DNA of 64,000 bases from Aldehydirespirator sp963662645 (GCA_963662645.2 OY759762.1:2294001-2358000); one strand, 5' to 3'. Counted from the stretch's first letter, positions 1 to 8,839 are shown. Made by a program: numbers and translations. Notes: generated by a model not told the origin, from the letters alone.

Positions 1-861
1 TCGCGAGGGTTCATGGCCGTGATGGGCTCCTGGCGCAGCCCCCATCGTCAAGAGCGGGTCGTGACCTTCGTTGACATCAAGCCCCGCGGCCGGAGCGACG
101 CCACCGTCTTCACTGACATGACTCTTGAAACCAAACGGAAGCACCCTGACCTCACGAAGGGGCTGAACGGCATCGTCTATGACATGGCGTTGTCGTCACG
201 GGACTGCGACTCGCTCCTTGACGGAGGCATCAACCCCATCTCCAAAGTGTCAAGGACCTCCGACGGCCACCCGGCCGCGACGAATCTGGGTGACCACATC
301 TTCCATCCCACCCCCAGCCCCGGCCGTCAGACCTTCAAACGGGTCATCGCCGTTGACGGCGCGCCCACCATCGAGGCGGTGGACTCAGACGGCATCGCTC
401 ATGTCGTGCCGCTGTCCAGGGCGCGCACCTATGTGCGCAGGCACCCGCGCCGATGCACCTACTACAGCGACTACGCAATTCCTGACCATCCGCTGGTGCC
501 ACCCCGCCTTGTCGGGGCCACCACTTCCATCCGCCACAACAGCACCGCGCACGAACGCAACGTCAGACCACACCGGCGACGGACCCGCGCCCTGAGAATC
601 GTCTCTGAGGCCGACCCCGACTTTGATTCCCTGTACGGCCTGCGCGAGGACTCAGAATCCAACAATTCGCAATACAAGCAGACACTGCACCACGGCCGCG
701 CCCGCACCGTGGGAGCCAACAGCCTCCGCGTGGACCTGCTCGCCTACCAGTGCTTCACCATCATCACCGCGCTCGTGGCGCACCACCGCCGCACTAGGGA
801 CGGCCTCCACGGCTGGTTCGGCACACGGCCACCGCCATACCGCGGCGACCCCACCGGCTGA
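1..861 (+). CDS. DDE-transposase-like protein, copy 1 (5' end outside window)
   Basis: The reading frame is open to the first base, so the gene starts outside the window; the first internal ATG is at 13. The product matches the C-terminal ~280 residues of the proteins at 5922-7565 and 37537-39132. Shared blocks are a strand ending in Y-D-M-A-L (second acidic residue of an RNase H-fold DDE core), a C-terminal R-x-x-S-I-R-H-N-S segment, and R-E-D-x-E-S-x-N with a Lys soon after (the catalytic Glu helix). The first catalytic Asp and any recombinase-like partner gene lie off the left edge. The family assignment as a transposase is inferred from this D...E layout and from repeated occurrence, not from a named IS family. 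Confidence 0.6.
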   Translation, partial: SRGFMAVMGSWRSPHRQERVVTFVDIKPRGRSDATVFTDMTLETKRKHPDLTKGLNGIVYDMALSSRDCDSLLDGGINPISKVSRTSDGHPAATNLGDHIFHPTPSPGRQTFKRVIAVDGAPTIEAVDSDGIAHVVPLSRARTYVRRHPRRCTYYSDYAIPDHPLVPPRLVGATTSIRHNSTAHERNVRPHRRRTRALRIVSEADPDFDSLYGLREDSESNNSQYKQTLHHGRARTVGANSLRVDLLAYQCFTIITALVAHHRRTRDGLHGWFGTRPPPYRGDPTG

Positions 862-1306
862 GCCGCATCCCGGCGGGTGGAAGCCCGACCACACGCGGAC
901 ACTTCACGGTCAAGCGGCTCCGAACGCGTCCCCGCGCTCCCATAGACCCTCTGCAATAGGCTCAGAGCGTGACCATCAACCCCAAGACCAGCCAGAACGA
1001 GCATTAACAACTAAAAGTACGCCACATAGTCTTCCAACCCCCGCCCTCGTGGGGTTGGTGCGGAAGTCCCAAGACCGTTGCAATTTCAAGGATCTTGAAG
1101 GGGTGACGCAGGACGCCTGTAACGGATTTTCTGTATAGCGAAACGGATTGGCACCATCGGACATGAGTCCCGCCGTGGAGTGTTCACGACCTGCTCTGAC
1201 CTAGGCGTGCTAGCCGCATCGGGACTGAGCGGTGCGTCGGCATCCGCTCAGACAGCAGATGGGGATCCCGTCTCGGGCCGCACACGGGCGGGTGGTGGAG
1301 AGATTC
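862..1306. other. Non-coding tail of element copy 1 and start of next unit
   Basis: No gene is supported here. The stretch holds the 181-nt tail after the transposase stop, the CCCGCCCTCGT repeat (1040-1050), and beyond it two direct copies of AACGGATT (1121-1128 and 1142-1149). Short frames on both strands have no recognisable features. Confidence 0.5.
1034..1058. repeat. Candidate attachment repeat 1, in a hairpin
   Basis: CCAACCCC (1034-1041) and GGGGTTGG (1051-1058) are perfect 8-bp arms around the 9-nt loop CGCCCTCGT. The 11-mer CCCGCCCTCGT (1040-1050) recurs at 7750-7760 and at 39318-39328, each time 179-186 nt after a transposase stop. A plain transcription terminator is the alternative. 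Confidence 0.5.
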
Positions 1307-1420
1307 TCAGGTGCCGATGCCGTGGACTAGCACGGTGCCGAGCGTTGCGCCCAGCACGACCAGTATCAGCACGAGCGCTATGAGCACGATCTTGGTGCTT
1401 TCTTCGGAGTGGTCGAACAT
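1307..1420 (-). CDS. 37-residue single-pass membrane protein
   Basis: A short ORF begins with M-F-D-H-S-E-E-S and continues as one hydrophobic helix rich in V, L, I and A (about residues 11-32), ending H-G-I-G-T. An AAAGGGA ribosome-binding site lies about 6 nt before the ATG. It sits 50 nt downstream of the SHOCT membrane-protein gene on the same strand, so the two probably form an operon. I do not recognise the family; a small regulatory or accessory membrane peptide is likely. Confidence 0.55.
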   Translation of the reverse strand: MFDHSEESTKIVLIALVLILVVLGATLGTVLVHGIGT

Positions 1421-1470
1421 TGCCGTTCCCTTTCTTTGGTTGGCCCCGACTGGGCGGTCTGGGCCGCGGA

Positions 1471-2271
1471 CTAGCTGTCGTCGTTGTTGAGGAGGCGTGC
1501 TCTTGCCGCTGCCAGTTCGGCGTCGGTGATGGTTCCGCGCTCGTGGAGACGGATGAGGGTCTCGATCTCGTCAAGCGCCGTCGGCGCGGCGCGTTCAGTC
1601 TCAGCGGCCCGGGCCGAGACTGCCCGCGGGCTCTGGCCAGTCTTTTCGGATTCTGGGGGTTCCCGCGTCGCAGCACCCGCGTCGGCCCTGGTCGATGTGG
1701 ACGGCGCAACTGGGCCTAGGGCGAGGGATGCTTCAGGCCCGGTGTCCCAACTCTGCAGCAGTCCCATCTCCAGGGCGCGCTCCACAGCGCTGCCCGCGAG
1801 ATTGACGACTCCCAGGCGTGCCGCGCGGTCGCGCACGTCGTCGCTGATGTACGTCGAAGCGTCCTTGCGTCTGATCGTCAGGACACGTGCCCGGTCGGCG
1901 TGTCTCTTCTCGACAGCGGCGCTGATCTCCAGAGCAGCCTTCACGACGACATCCTCACGATCTTCGTCGCCCGACCGCCGGCTGGGCGTCGCCCGACCCT
2001 GCGGCTCGGCGCTCCGGGAGGCGTCTTCGGCCGGTGGCCTGAGCCGGAGCGACACAGCTGCGCCCACAGTGCCGACCGCCGCGCCGAGCGACAACATCAA
2101 CAGGACGCCGGAAGCCCTGGGCACGCACCTCTGGGCCAAGGCAGACTCCAAGAATTCGCAGTAGACAGAGTACAGCGGCGGTCTAGTCTCCGGGTCGTCG
2201 TCGGCGAACGACGCCATACCGAGCAACAGTGCCAGCAGCGCGCCCACGACCGCGCCGATCCCGTACCTCAT
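1471..2271 (-). CDS. Membrane protein with C-terminal SHOCT domain
   Basis: 266 residues. A signal-anchor-like helix is at about 5-22, and a second hydrophobic helix at about 54-78 follows a short segment with two Cys residues. A long charged cytoplasmic-type region comes next (residues 85-225, rich in A, R, E). The last ~30 residues match the SHOCT pattern (L-D-E-I-x-x-L, then a-G-x-I-T-D-A-E-L, then A-R-L-L). SHOCT modules are short oligomerisation or membrane-associated tails with no assigned enzymatic role. The function is unknown. It is probably co-transcribed with the 37-residue membrane protein downstream. Confidence 0.75.
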   Translation of the reverse strand: MRYGIGAVVGALLALLLGMASFADDDPETRPPLYSVYCEFLESALAQRCVPRASGVLLMLSLGAAVGTVGAAVSLRLRPPAEDASRSAEPQGRATPSRRSGDEDREDVVVKAALEISAAVEKRHADRARVLTIRRKDASTYISDDVRDRAARLGVVNLAGSAVERALEMGLLQSWDTGPEASLALGPVAPSTSTRADAGAATREPPESEKTGQSPRAVSARAAETERAAPTALDEIETLIRLHERGTITDAELAAARARLLNNDDS

Positions 2272-2780
2272 CGTTGCGGCGCTCCCGTCGTCACGGTGAT
2301 CTCACCCGCACATCAGAACCCGAAGACGCCGTCAGAGGAACCTGCCGCTAGGGCAGACAACCTCTGTTGCCACGGCCTCGTAGCGGGCCGTGTCCCCGCT
2401 TCCTCCGCTCGCGGCCACAACGACGACCGGCAGGAACGCCGCGCCGCGCCAAACGGCCCGCCGCACCGCCGCGCAACGCCGTCTGCGGTCAGCGAATCAA
2501 CGTTGCCGGGCATGGTGGCTCCCTCCGGTGCGGGTTTGGGCCTTCGTGCCACCGAACGCCTACGACCGGCCGAAGGGAGCCTCGGCGAGGCCCACCCGCG
2601 GTGGTTCCAGTCGTATGAACGGGATCGGCAAAATCCCTGCGTTCGGTGGCAGCAGGCATCGTAGCTGACGCCACGTAGGCGTTCAACAGGCAGCGCCGCT
2701 AACAGGCGCTCGCCAGACGTCGAAGCACTCGCCGACTCGGTTGGAACGTCACGACCTTTGCTACGAGCCAGCGTCGTCAG
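2272..2780. other. Intergenic region without supported gene
   Basis: Two GC-rich overlapping frames (e.g. 2313-2552 minus) have no domain features and poor start contexts. I see no repeat or RNA gene here. Confidence 0.4.
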
Positions 2781-2886
2781 ATATTTGTAATAGAAACAAA
2801 AGCCTTATAAACATTGCAAAGCGTCAGCCGCTTCGCTGGCGCGACTATTTGTTTTGAAACACAAAGTCCTATAAACTCTACAAAGC
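2781..2886 (+). promoter_or_regulatory. Two tandem AT-rich operator/promoter-like units
   Basis: Two imperfect 42-bp direct repeats (2781-2822 and 2845-2886, about 70% identical, period 64) precede the ATPase gene. Each contains an inverted repeat TTTGT-N7/8-ACAAA (2784-2800 and 2848-2865), then TATAAAC, then CAAAGC. The AT-rich composition stands out in this GC-rich DNA. The layout suggests a duplicated operator overlapping a -10-like TATAAA; no good -35 is visible. Confidence 0.5.
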
Positions 2887-2921
2887 AACGGGGGCACCGT
2901 CCACGACGCTGGGAGCCTGTC

Positions 2922-4145
2922 ATGGACCGCGGCATCAATCCCTACACACCGAACGCGGGAGCCAAGCCTCCGGTGCTCGTCGGGCGCGAGCATGAGATGG
3001 ACGACTTCGACGTGCTGTTGCGTCGGCTCGCCGCTGGACGCACCAAGAAGTCCCTGATCGTCGTCGGGTTGCGCGGTGTTGGCAAGACGGTCCTGCTCGG
3101 CGAGTTCCGCCAACGAGCCTTGGACCAGCAATGGGAGGTCGTCGAGATAGAAGTCTCCAAATGGGACGACGACCAGTTTCGCCGCAGTATCGCGCGGGAG
3201 TTCAGACGGGTATTGCACACCCTCAAGGGAAAGCAGTGGACCGAGCTGGTGAGACAGGCAGCGGCTGCGCTCAAGGCCTTCACCCTCACTGTGGACCCGG
3301 AGGGACGCCTCACAGTGGGACTCGACATCCCTCCATCCGCCGGGTTGGCGGACAGCGGTGCGCTAGACGCCGACCTCAGCGACTTGTTCGTCAGCGTGGG
3401 ACAGGCTGCTGCGGAGAAAGAGACCGGCGTCGTGTTGTTGCTCGATGAGTTGCACTTCCTGACGCGAGAGCAGCTGGAGGCCCTGATAGCGGCCATTCAC
3501 AAAACAGTGCAGCGATCGCTGCCCATCACGACGGCCGCCGCGGGGTTGCCGCAGATCCATGAACTTGTCGGCGACGCCAAGAGCTACGCGGAGCGACTCT
3601 TCAAGTTCCCCTCGATTGGGAGCCTCGATGATGACGGTGCCCGACGAGTTCTGAGCGAACCCGCCGAGAAACTCGGTGTCGTCTTCAGCGGCGACGCCCT
3701 CGATCATGGGATGGAGTTTTCTGAGGGCTACCCGTACTTCTTGCAGGAGTTCGGTGAAGCAGCATGGGATCTCGCTTCGGGCTCGCGGATCACGGACGTT
3801 GACGCACGCGATGCGCGGGTCGCGGTGGAAGAGAAGCTCGACTCAGGCTTCTTCAAGGTCCGCCTTGACCGCACGACCGAACTCCAGAAGGCATATCTGC
3901 GTGCCATGGCAGAACTCGGCCCTGACCCGCAGATCGCGAGTTCAGTCGCCGAACTGCTGAACCGGACCTCGCCTGAATGCGGGCCGACCCGTAAGCAGCT
4001 CATAGACAAGGGACTGCTGTACACGACCGACCACGGCTACGCAGCGTTCACCGTGCCAAAGTTCGACGAATACCTCAAGCGGGCGATCCCGGACCTCTCA
4101 CCTCCGCCGATCAGACGCCGATCATCGAAGACGCGGGCACACTAA
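2922..4145 (+). CDS. ORC1-like AAA+ ATPase
   Basis: 407 residues from the ATG at 2922; the frame is open further upstream, but that part overlaps the operator repeats and is not protein-like. Walker A is G-L-R-G-V-G-K-T (about residue 45-52) and Walker B is V-V-L-L-L-D-E-L-H (about 173-181). A sensor-1-like segment follows, then a winged-helix-like C-terminus. The N-terminal G-R-E-x-E-M-x-x-F is typical of Orc1/Cdc6-type and related stand-alone ATPases of bacteria and archaea. Partner and substrate are unknown. It is the main cargo gene of the 6.7-kb unit that ends with the transposase at 5922. Confidence 0.7.
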   Translation: MDRGINPYTPNAGAKPPVLVGREHEMDDFDVLLRRLAAGRTKKSLIVVGLRGVGKTVLLGEFRQRALDQQWEVVEIEVSKWDDDQFRRSIAREFRRVLHTLKGKQWTELVRQAAAALKAFTLTVDPEGRLTVGLDIPPSAGLADSGALDADLSDLFVSVGQAAAEKETGVVLLLDELHFLTREQLEALIAAIHKTVQRSLPITTAAAGLPQIHELVGDAKSYAERLFKFPSIGSLDDDGARRVLSEPAEKLGVVFSGDALDHGMEFSEGYPYFLQEFGEAAWDLASGSRITDVDARDARVAVEEKLDSGFFKVRLDRTTELQKAYLRAMAELGPDPQIASSVAELLNRTSPECGPTRKQLIDKGLLYTTDHGYAAFTVPKFDEYLKRAIPDLSPPPIRRRSSKTRAH

Positions 4146-4860
4146 CGATTATTGGCGCTAGTCGCCGCAGTGAACGCTTGGGGCGGTGCGGGTGTACTGG
4201 CTGTCAACCCAATGTCCACGGCCAGTGGAATCTGCCCACTGGTGGACAGCAGAACTGCCCAGCGGCGGCCATGTAGCTGCCCGCTGGCGGCCAACAGTTC
4301 TGCCCAGATGCGGCAGCGCATGAGCGCGCTGAGCACGGTCTGAGGGTGGTGCCAGGCGGCGGGCGGCGACCTCTGTGCTGGTGCCGCTGTGCATCCTGCA
4401 GCGGGAGCGTCGGGCGACCTGCCGGGCGGCTTCACCGGGTCGTTGTCTTGGAGGCCGACGAGTCTCCGTGCAAGCAGTCGAGATCGCCGGGCTGCTGCAT
4501 CGGTGCTCGCGGATCCGCAGTCGCGCCAACAGAGACCCTTTGAGACGCGCTGCAGCTCGCGGATCGGTCCAGGAGCGGACTGGCGGAGTGTTGCGGCGGC
4601 GTGTCCGCAGTGCCGGGCGGATGCCTCGGGCGGGCGGGATCACCAGGCACCCAACGAGTCGGCTAACCCGCGCCGCTGGCCAGGTTCGCGCCTTGTGCGG
4701 GGCCGTTTGTCACACCTAGCCGGAAGTCTCGACAGCGATGCAGAAACAGGCTTCTAGCTGGGATTATTCGTGACGGTCTCTGTTGGCGGGCACCGATGGC
4801 CGGGGTCGTCGCGGCGGCGCGGCGCGGGGCTCTGCCAAGCTGGAGTCGCTGTACGCGAAA
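4146..4860. other. Intergenic region without supported gene
   Basis: GC-rich DNA with several overlapping low-complexity frames on both strands, none with a recognisable domain. At 4220-4300 the words GCCCACTGG, CCCAGCGGC and CCCGCTGGC recur as short imperfect repeats. It may hold the left part of the recombinase/transposase element, but I see no clear terminal repeat. Confidence 0.35.
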
Positions 4861-4895
4861 AGGTACCCACGTCCGGCAAGACAAGTCGGGTACCT
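4861..4895. promoter_or_regulatory. 8-bp inverted repeat before recombinase-like gene
   Basis: AGGTACCC (4861-4868) and GGGTACCT (4888-4895) are perfect arms separated by 19 nt, ending 32 nt before the ATG at 4928. It is a candidate operator or 5'-leader hairpin for the recombinase-like/transposase operon. No equivalent precedes the copy at 36555. Confidence 0.35.
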
Positions 4896-4927
4896 CAACG
4901 CAGACCACCCCCTGAAGAGAGGCCCGC

Positions 4928-5929
4928 ATGGATCATAGGCCACAGGCTCAGAACCGGCGAGCGGAACAGATGTCGTTGTTCCCGGATGTGCTGTGGCCGC
5001 CCCCGCGGGTTGTGCTGGTTGTTGCTGGGTGGTGCCTTGTGGTGACTGGCGAGACCGCGCTGGTGGTGTGGACTCCGCTGGTGGTGGCGGCGCTCGCAGA
5101 GCGGTTCCCGAACCCGCGGACGGCTGAGAAGGCCGCGGCGGAAGCCGCGCGTTTGTTCCGCTATCTGGAGGTCCGCGGCGCGCGGTCGTGGGATGGCGTG
5201 ACTGCCGCTCTGGTGTTGGAGTGGTGCTGGGCCGCTCGTCGTGATCGTTCAGGCCGTCATCGCCGCGCCGCTCAGTCCACGGCCCGCAACCGGCAGTGGA
5301 CGGCGCTGGCCGCGTTCGGTGAGGCGGCCCGGTTGGGCGCTCGAATCGATCCGGGGGCGCTGGTCGGCGAGAGGATTGCCCGCCCGGTCGGGTACGAGTC
5401 GGCCCGGCCCCTCACCGACGCTGAGGATGATCTGGTGTGCAGGCGGGCAGAGTCGGCGTTGTCGTGGTCCGGTTCGGGGGTTCTGGTGGCCGCGGCGCGC
5501 AGTGGCGGCACAGCGGCCGAGATCGCTTTGTTGCGTGTCGGCGACGTCGACTTTGCGGCGGCGACGGTCGCTTTTGGTGGCGCGGCAGCGCGGGTCAATC
5601 CCCTCGACGGGTGGTCGGCGGAGACGATGAGACGCTTCTTGGTCAACAATGCCGGCGGTGAGCTGAGCGACAGCGACCTGTTGTGCGTCGGCGAGGGGTC
5701 CGATCCGGTGCGTGGCGCGCACTCCGTGACGGTGCGGTTGGGGCGGGTGCTCGGCGATGCCGGTTTGAAGGGGCGCCCGGGGGTGACAGCGAGGTCCATT
5801 CGTTTGACCGCGGCGCGGCGGGTGTTGGAGTCCGACGGCATCGAGGCCGCTGCCCGGTTTCTGGGAGTGCCGTCGTTGGACACCGCGGCTGCGGCGCTGC
5901 GGCATCGCTGGCGGTGCGGCGATGGCTAG
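4928..5929 (+). CDS. Catalytically dead tyrosine-recombinase-like protein, copy A
   Basis: 333 residues; ATG at 4928 follows a GAGAGG ribosome-binding site. An N-terminal SAM-like helical domain (about 30-140) precedes a C-terminal domain aligned to the tyrosine-recombinase catalytic fold. Where active enzymes have G-x-R-x-x-E-L, this one has G-G-T-A-A-E-I (residues 193-199), so Arg I is Thr. The H-x-x-R box reads R-S-I-R (289-292), keeping only the Arg. L-G-H is L-G-V (312-314), and no Tyr follows. The protein probably binds DNA but cannot cleave it. The gene overlaps the transposase start by 8 nt, indicating translational coupling. A homologue with the same losses is at 36555-37544. Confidence 0.65.
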   Translation: MDHRPQAQNRRAEQMSLFPDVLWPPPRVVLVVAGWCLVVTGETALVVWTPLVVAALAERFPNPRTAEKAAAEAARLFRYLEVRGARSWDGVTAALVLEWCWAARRDRSGRHRRAAQSTARNRQWTALAAFGEAARLGARIDPGALVGERIARPVGYESARPLTDAEDDLVCRRAESALSWSGSGVLVAAARSGGTAAEIALLRVGDVDFAAATVAFGGAAARVNPLDGWSAETMRRFLVNNAGGELSDSDLLCVGEGSDPVRGAHSVTVRLGRVLGDAGLKGRPGVTARSIRLTAARRVLESDGIEAAARFLGVPSLDTAAAALRHRWRCGDG

Positions 5930-7565
5930 GGGCGGGTTCCGCAACGTCTTCGCTGACGGCCCGGCTGTTCGCGCCGCGGACCTCCGCAGGGCGAAAGAGC
6001 CCGCCGAGCGGGCCAGCCTGCGAAGCGTGACCGGCGAACGCCCCAAAGTCGAGGACTTCGAGTGGGTGTTGCTGGCGCTGTCGCGCTGGCCGTTCTGGGA
6101 CTGTGTGAAGTATCTGGTGGATCATGTGGCGACGTTCCCCAAAGTCGGGCGGCCCAGGGAGCACACGGTGGCGGACTGGGTGCTGCACTGGCGGGCCAGC
6201 GAGATCAAGAAGAGCCTGCGCGGGGCCGACGACATGCTGGTGCGGGCCAGCAACTGGCTGGAGGCCCGCAGGGTGGCGGCGCAGTGGGGTTGGCTCCATC
6301 CTGAATGGCAGCTGTCGGAGACGCAGATCGACCGGTTCCAGTCTGACCGGTTCATGAAGCGCTACATCGGAGCGGAGCAGATCGTGGAGCTTCGCAGGCT
6401 GAACCGCGGCAACGCCGTGAGCGACGCCAGAACGGTCGGGCAGTTCCCCGACAGCGGCGGCTCCAAGCCGACGCTCAGCGCGGATCGCGACGTATACGGA
6501 GACGGCAGCGAACTCAAGACGATGTTCGGCCCGAGACGCAAGCGGGTCGATCCCCGCACCGGCGAGATCACCTACACCCGCCACGACCCCGAGGCCATCG
6601 CGCACCACAAGCACCGCTACGTCGAGGACCCCCACACCGGCGAGGTGACCTGCAAGATCTGCGCCTCCAACAAGCGGCGAGGCAAGCCCAGCGACGGCGT
6701 CGACGGCGCTCTCATGTATGAGATGGTCGCCCTGCTCACCCGCACCGACGAACGGCAGGGGCGCATCATCTTGGACATCGACCTGCGCGAGCGGGACCAG
6801 ACCGACGCCAACGTGTTCACCGACATGGTGCTCGACCTCAAACGCGACAACCCGCATCTTGCAGACATGCCGCTCGTCGCCGTCTACGACGGGAAGCTCA
6901 ACGCCGCGGACTTCGACAGACTCCAAGACGACGGCAACATGGTCATCCGCAAGGTCAGCAACGACCCGAAGGGGCGCATCAAGATACGGGCCCTGCACGA
7001 CCAGACGCTCACCCTCGCAGACGGCTCCAAGGCCGTCCGCGACGTTCACATCGTCGATGGCACCCCGGCGCTGAAAGCCTACGACGGCGACGCCATCGAG
7101 TGGTTCGTGAAGATGGATCGCGAGAAGATCCAGATCAACGAGCTGGTCAACTCGAAGTGCATCTACACCGAATGGCGGGTGGCCGACCATCCGCTCGCCG
7201 CCGAGGCGGCCGCAGCGACGGTGCGGCTGCGCCACAACAGCACCAACCGCGAACGCGAACAGAACCGCCGCCGCAGCGTCTACATGCGAGTGTGCCCGGA
7301 GTCCTGCCCGGAGCATCCCAAACTCTTCGGCCGCCGCGAGGACGGCGAGTCCCACAACGCCACCTACAAGAACCGCCTCAACCACGCCCGCGTCCGCTCG
7401 ATGGGCCGAATCCGCAACCAGCTCAACCTGCTGGCGTTCCAACTGAACGAGAACGACAAGGCCGTGTACGCCCACTTCTGGCGAACCGGAGACTACGAAG
7501 GCTACGACAAGCACTTCGCCTACCGGCCCGAACGACTAGCAGAGCCGCTACTCAAAGCGGCTTGA
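5922..7565 (+). CDS. DDE-transposase-like protein, copy 2
   Basis: 547 residues. Putative catalytic residues are D188 (or D190) in S-A-D-R-D, D323 in V-A-V-Y-D-G, and E476 in R-E-D-G-E-S-H-N, followed by a Lys/Arg-rich helix. That spacing fits an RNase H-fold DDE enzyme with an insertion. Residues 202-260 carry several His/Cys (H-H-K-H, C-K-I-C) that could bind zinc; the copy at 37537 has a comparable C/H stretch. The ATG lies inside the end of the recombinase-like gene (ATGGCTAG). The N-terminal third differs strongly from copy 3, so these are old paralogues, not a recent transposition. I cannot assign a named IS family. Confidence 0.6.
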   Translation: MARGGFRNVFADGPAVRAADLRRAKEPAERASLRSVTGERPKVEDFEWVLLALSRWPFWDCVKYLVDHVATFPKVGRPREHTVADWVLHWRASEIKKSLRGADDMLVRASNWLEARRVAAQWGWLHPEWQLSETQIDRFQSDRFMKRYIGAEQIVELRRLNRGNAVSDARTVGQFPDSGGSKPTLSADRDVYGDGSELKTMFGPRRKRVDPRTGEITYTRHDPEAIAHHKHRYVEDPHTGEVTCKICASNKRRGKPSDGVDGALMYEMVALLTRTDERQGRIILDIDLRERDQTDANVFTDMVLDLKRDNPHLADMPLVAVYDGKLNAADFDRLQDDGNMVIRKVSNDPKGRIKIRALHDQTLTLADGSKAVRDVHIVDGTPALKAYDGDAIEWFVKMDREKIQINELVNSKCIYTEWRVADHPLAAEAAAATVRLRHNSTNREREQNRRRSVYMRVCPESCPEHPKLFGRREDGESHNATYKNRLNHARVRSMGRIRNQLNLLAFQLNENDKAVYAHFWRTGDYEGYDKHFAYRPERLAEPLLKAA

Positions 7566-7746
7566 CGTCCCACACCGGGAGAATCAGGCAACCTGGCTGA
7601 CCAAGCGCGGCCCTAGCGCGTCAGAGAGAACGCCCACCCCCTCCGATAGGCCAAATCCAGAGCCAAGCACCGGTCGAACCCCTCAGAGACCGGACCACAA
7701 CCCCCTAGAATCGGCGCTCCGGGACTTACGCACCGCGTAACGCACC

Positions 7747-7765
7747 CGCCCCGCCCTCGTGGGCG
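7747..7765. repeat. Candidate attachment repeat 2, in a hairpin
   Basis: CGCCC (7747-7751) pairs with GGGCG (7761-7765) around the loop CGCCCTCGT, the same loop as at 1042-1050 with different, compensating arms. The stem extends outward past a one-base bulge. The shared 11-mer CCCGCCCTCGT is 7750-7760. Confidence 0.5.
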
Positions 7766-7816
7766 CGGCGCGAATTCGGAAACACCCAGGTCAGAGGATC
7801 GCGACTAGGACGGCGT

Positions 7817-7845
7817 GAAACGCGAAACGCCTAGATTTGAAACGC
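7817..7845. repeat. Three GAAACGC words (iteron-like)
   Basis: GAAACGC occurs at 7817-7823, 7824-7830 and 7839-7845, starting 57 nt inside the left boundary of the defence unit. The preceding unit has AACGGATT twice at a similar place (1121-1128, 1142-1149). These could be end-binding sites for an element protein; chance is possible. Confidence 0.35.
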
Positions 7846-8062
7846 TATCGACCTGTGAGTTGCCAATGGGCTGACGGTTGTGGCGTTCAGTTGCAGGCAG
7901 CCTGACTCGCGAAGTGCCACACGAGCCTTCATGGCCACGGTCCACAGGGCCCCGGTCATGCGTTGACGAGGCTTGATCATCGTCGGCGACGAGCCGTCGT
8001 TCTGCAGCTTCGGGATGCGGTAGCGTTGCGATGCCGAAGTCAGATCATCAGGGGGCGGCGCG

Positions 8063-8839
8063 TTGCATTCCAGACCGCCCAGGCAGCACTTCATCACGGC
8101 GTCGCACATTGAGCGTTGGGCCGACGACGCTGGCCAGGTCGCAGTGGTCTGTCTGTGCCACCGCGACACCGTGTCTGTGCCCTTCGGAAAGCTGTACTAC
8201 ACCCGCGAAACCACTTCCCGTGAACAGGAGACTGAGTGGAGCACGCTCGAAGAAACCGCGAAGACGGTGATCGACGCACTGCATACAGAGCTCGGGGAGT
8301 CCCTGAGCGATCTTGCTGCCGCCCGTGATTATCTGGCCGAGGACCTGTCGCGTGTCGAGACCCTGATCAACTTCGCGGTGCTGCATCACGCCCGGTCGCT
8401 GGTTGTGCCCTTGCGGCATCTCTTCGGCGGCAGGCAGGCCGATGCGACGAAGACCTCCATGCAGATTGATCAGCGGTGGCAGGACGCTCACCGGCGGTAC
8501 CGCGCCTGCGGTATCGAGATAGTCGTCGAGGTCTACGACTCCGTACCGTTGGGTGCGGTGCCGGTGCTCGACGCCCGTGACTGGGGCCGCCGGCCGGACG
8601 GAACCGCCGAGTTCATCATGCCGCTGTCGCCCCATGTGCTGATCTGCGGCGCTCTCGGCCCCGACCTCACCCCCGGCGAGGTGCGCGTCGTGGCGGGGTC
8701 CGCTGCCCGTGAGGACCTCGTGGGCTGGCAAGTGGCTGGCGCGCCGGGACTGATCAGCTCACCGTTCGTCGTCTGTGAACCTTCGTCGGCGGCGAGCAAT
8801 TCTCAGACGGCGCTGCGCTTCGCGGAAGGAGGGGCCTGA
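8063..8839 (+). CDS. DUF4238-like protein
   Basis: 258 residues from a TTG at 8063, preceded by AGGGGG. The N-terminus R-Q-H-F-I-T-A-S-H-I-E-R-W-A-D matches the R-Q-H-F-I-P-x-x-Y-L-R-x-F opening of the DUF4238 family. The middle is helical (about 75-160). The segment E-F-I-M-P-L-S-P near residue 190 recalls the conserved P-L-S-P of DUF4238 and related proteins. Biochemical function is unknown; these genes are often found in accessory DNA. It is the first gene inside the 31.6-kb unit. Confidence 0.5.
   Translation: MHSRPPRQHFITASHIERWADDAGQVAVVCLCHRDTVSVPFGKLYYTRETTSREQETEWSTLEETAKTVIDALHTELGESLSDLAAARDYLAEDLSRVETLINFAVLHHARSLVVPLRHLFGGRQADATKTSMQIDQRWQDAHRRYRACGIEIVVEVYDSVPLGAVPVLDARDWGRRPDGTAEFIMPLSPHVLICGALGPDLTPGEVRVVAGSAAREDLVGWQVAGAPGLISSPFVVCEPSSAASNSQTALRFAEGGA

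Larger units (their letters stand above)
1051..7760 (+). mobile_element. Putative 6.7-kb element, unit B
   Basis: The unit is bounded by the CCCGCCCTCGT repeats ending at 1050 and 7760. It carries the SHOCT and 37-residue membrane proteins and the AAA+ ATPase as cargo, and ends in the recombinase-like/transposase pair. Boundaries are inferred from the repeat spacing alone. Confidence 0.4.
7566..8062. other. Element tail, attachment repeat and start of defence unit
   Basis: No gene is supported. The first 185 nt resemble the tail after copy 3: CACAC-GGG near the stop, then CGCGGCC-TA, then GATAGG. The attachment repeat follows at 7750-7760 and three GAAACGC words at 7817-7845. Confidence 0.5.

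Noticed and set aside
2313..2552. 79-codon minus-strand frame upstream of the SHOCT gene
   Set aside because: Low-complexity composition and no feature of a real protein.
4158..4643. 161-codon minus-strand frame and overlapping plus frames
   Set aside because: Arg/Ala/Pro-rich random-looking translation without domain, ribosome-binding site or neighbours in an operon.
5643..7514. Long 623-codon frame on the minus strand opposite transposase copy 2
   Set aside because: It mirrors the codon pattern of the plus-strand gene in high-GC DNA, has no domain, and the sense protein has paralogues.
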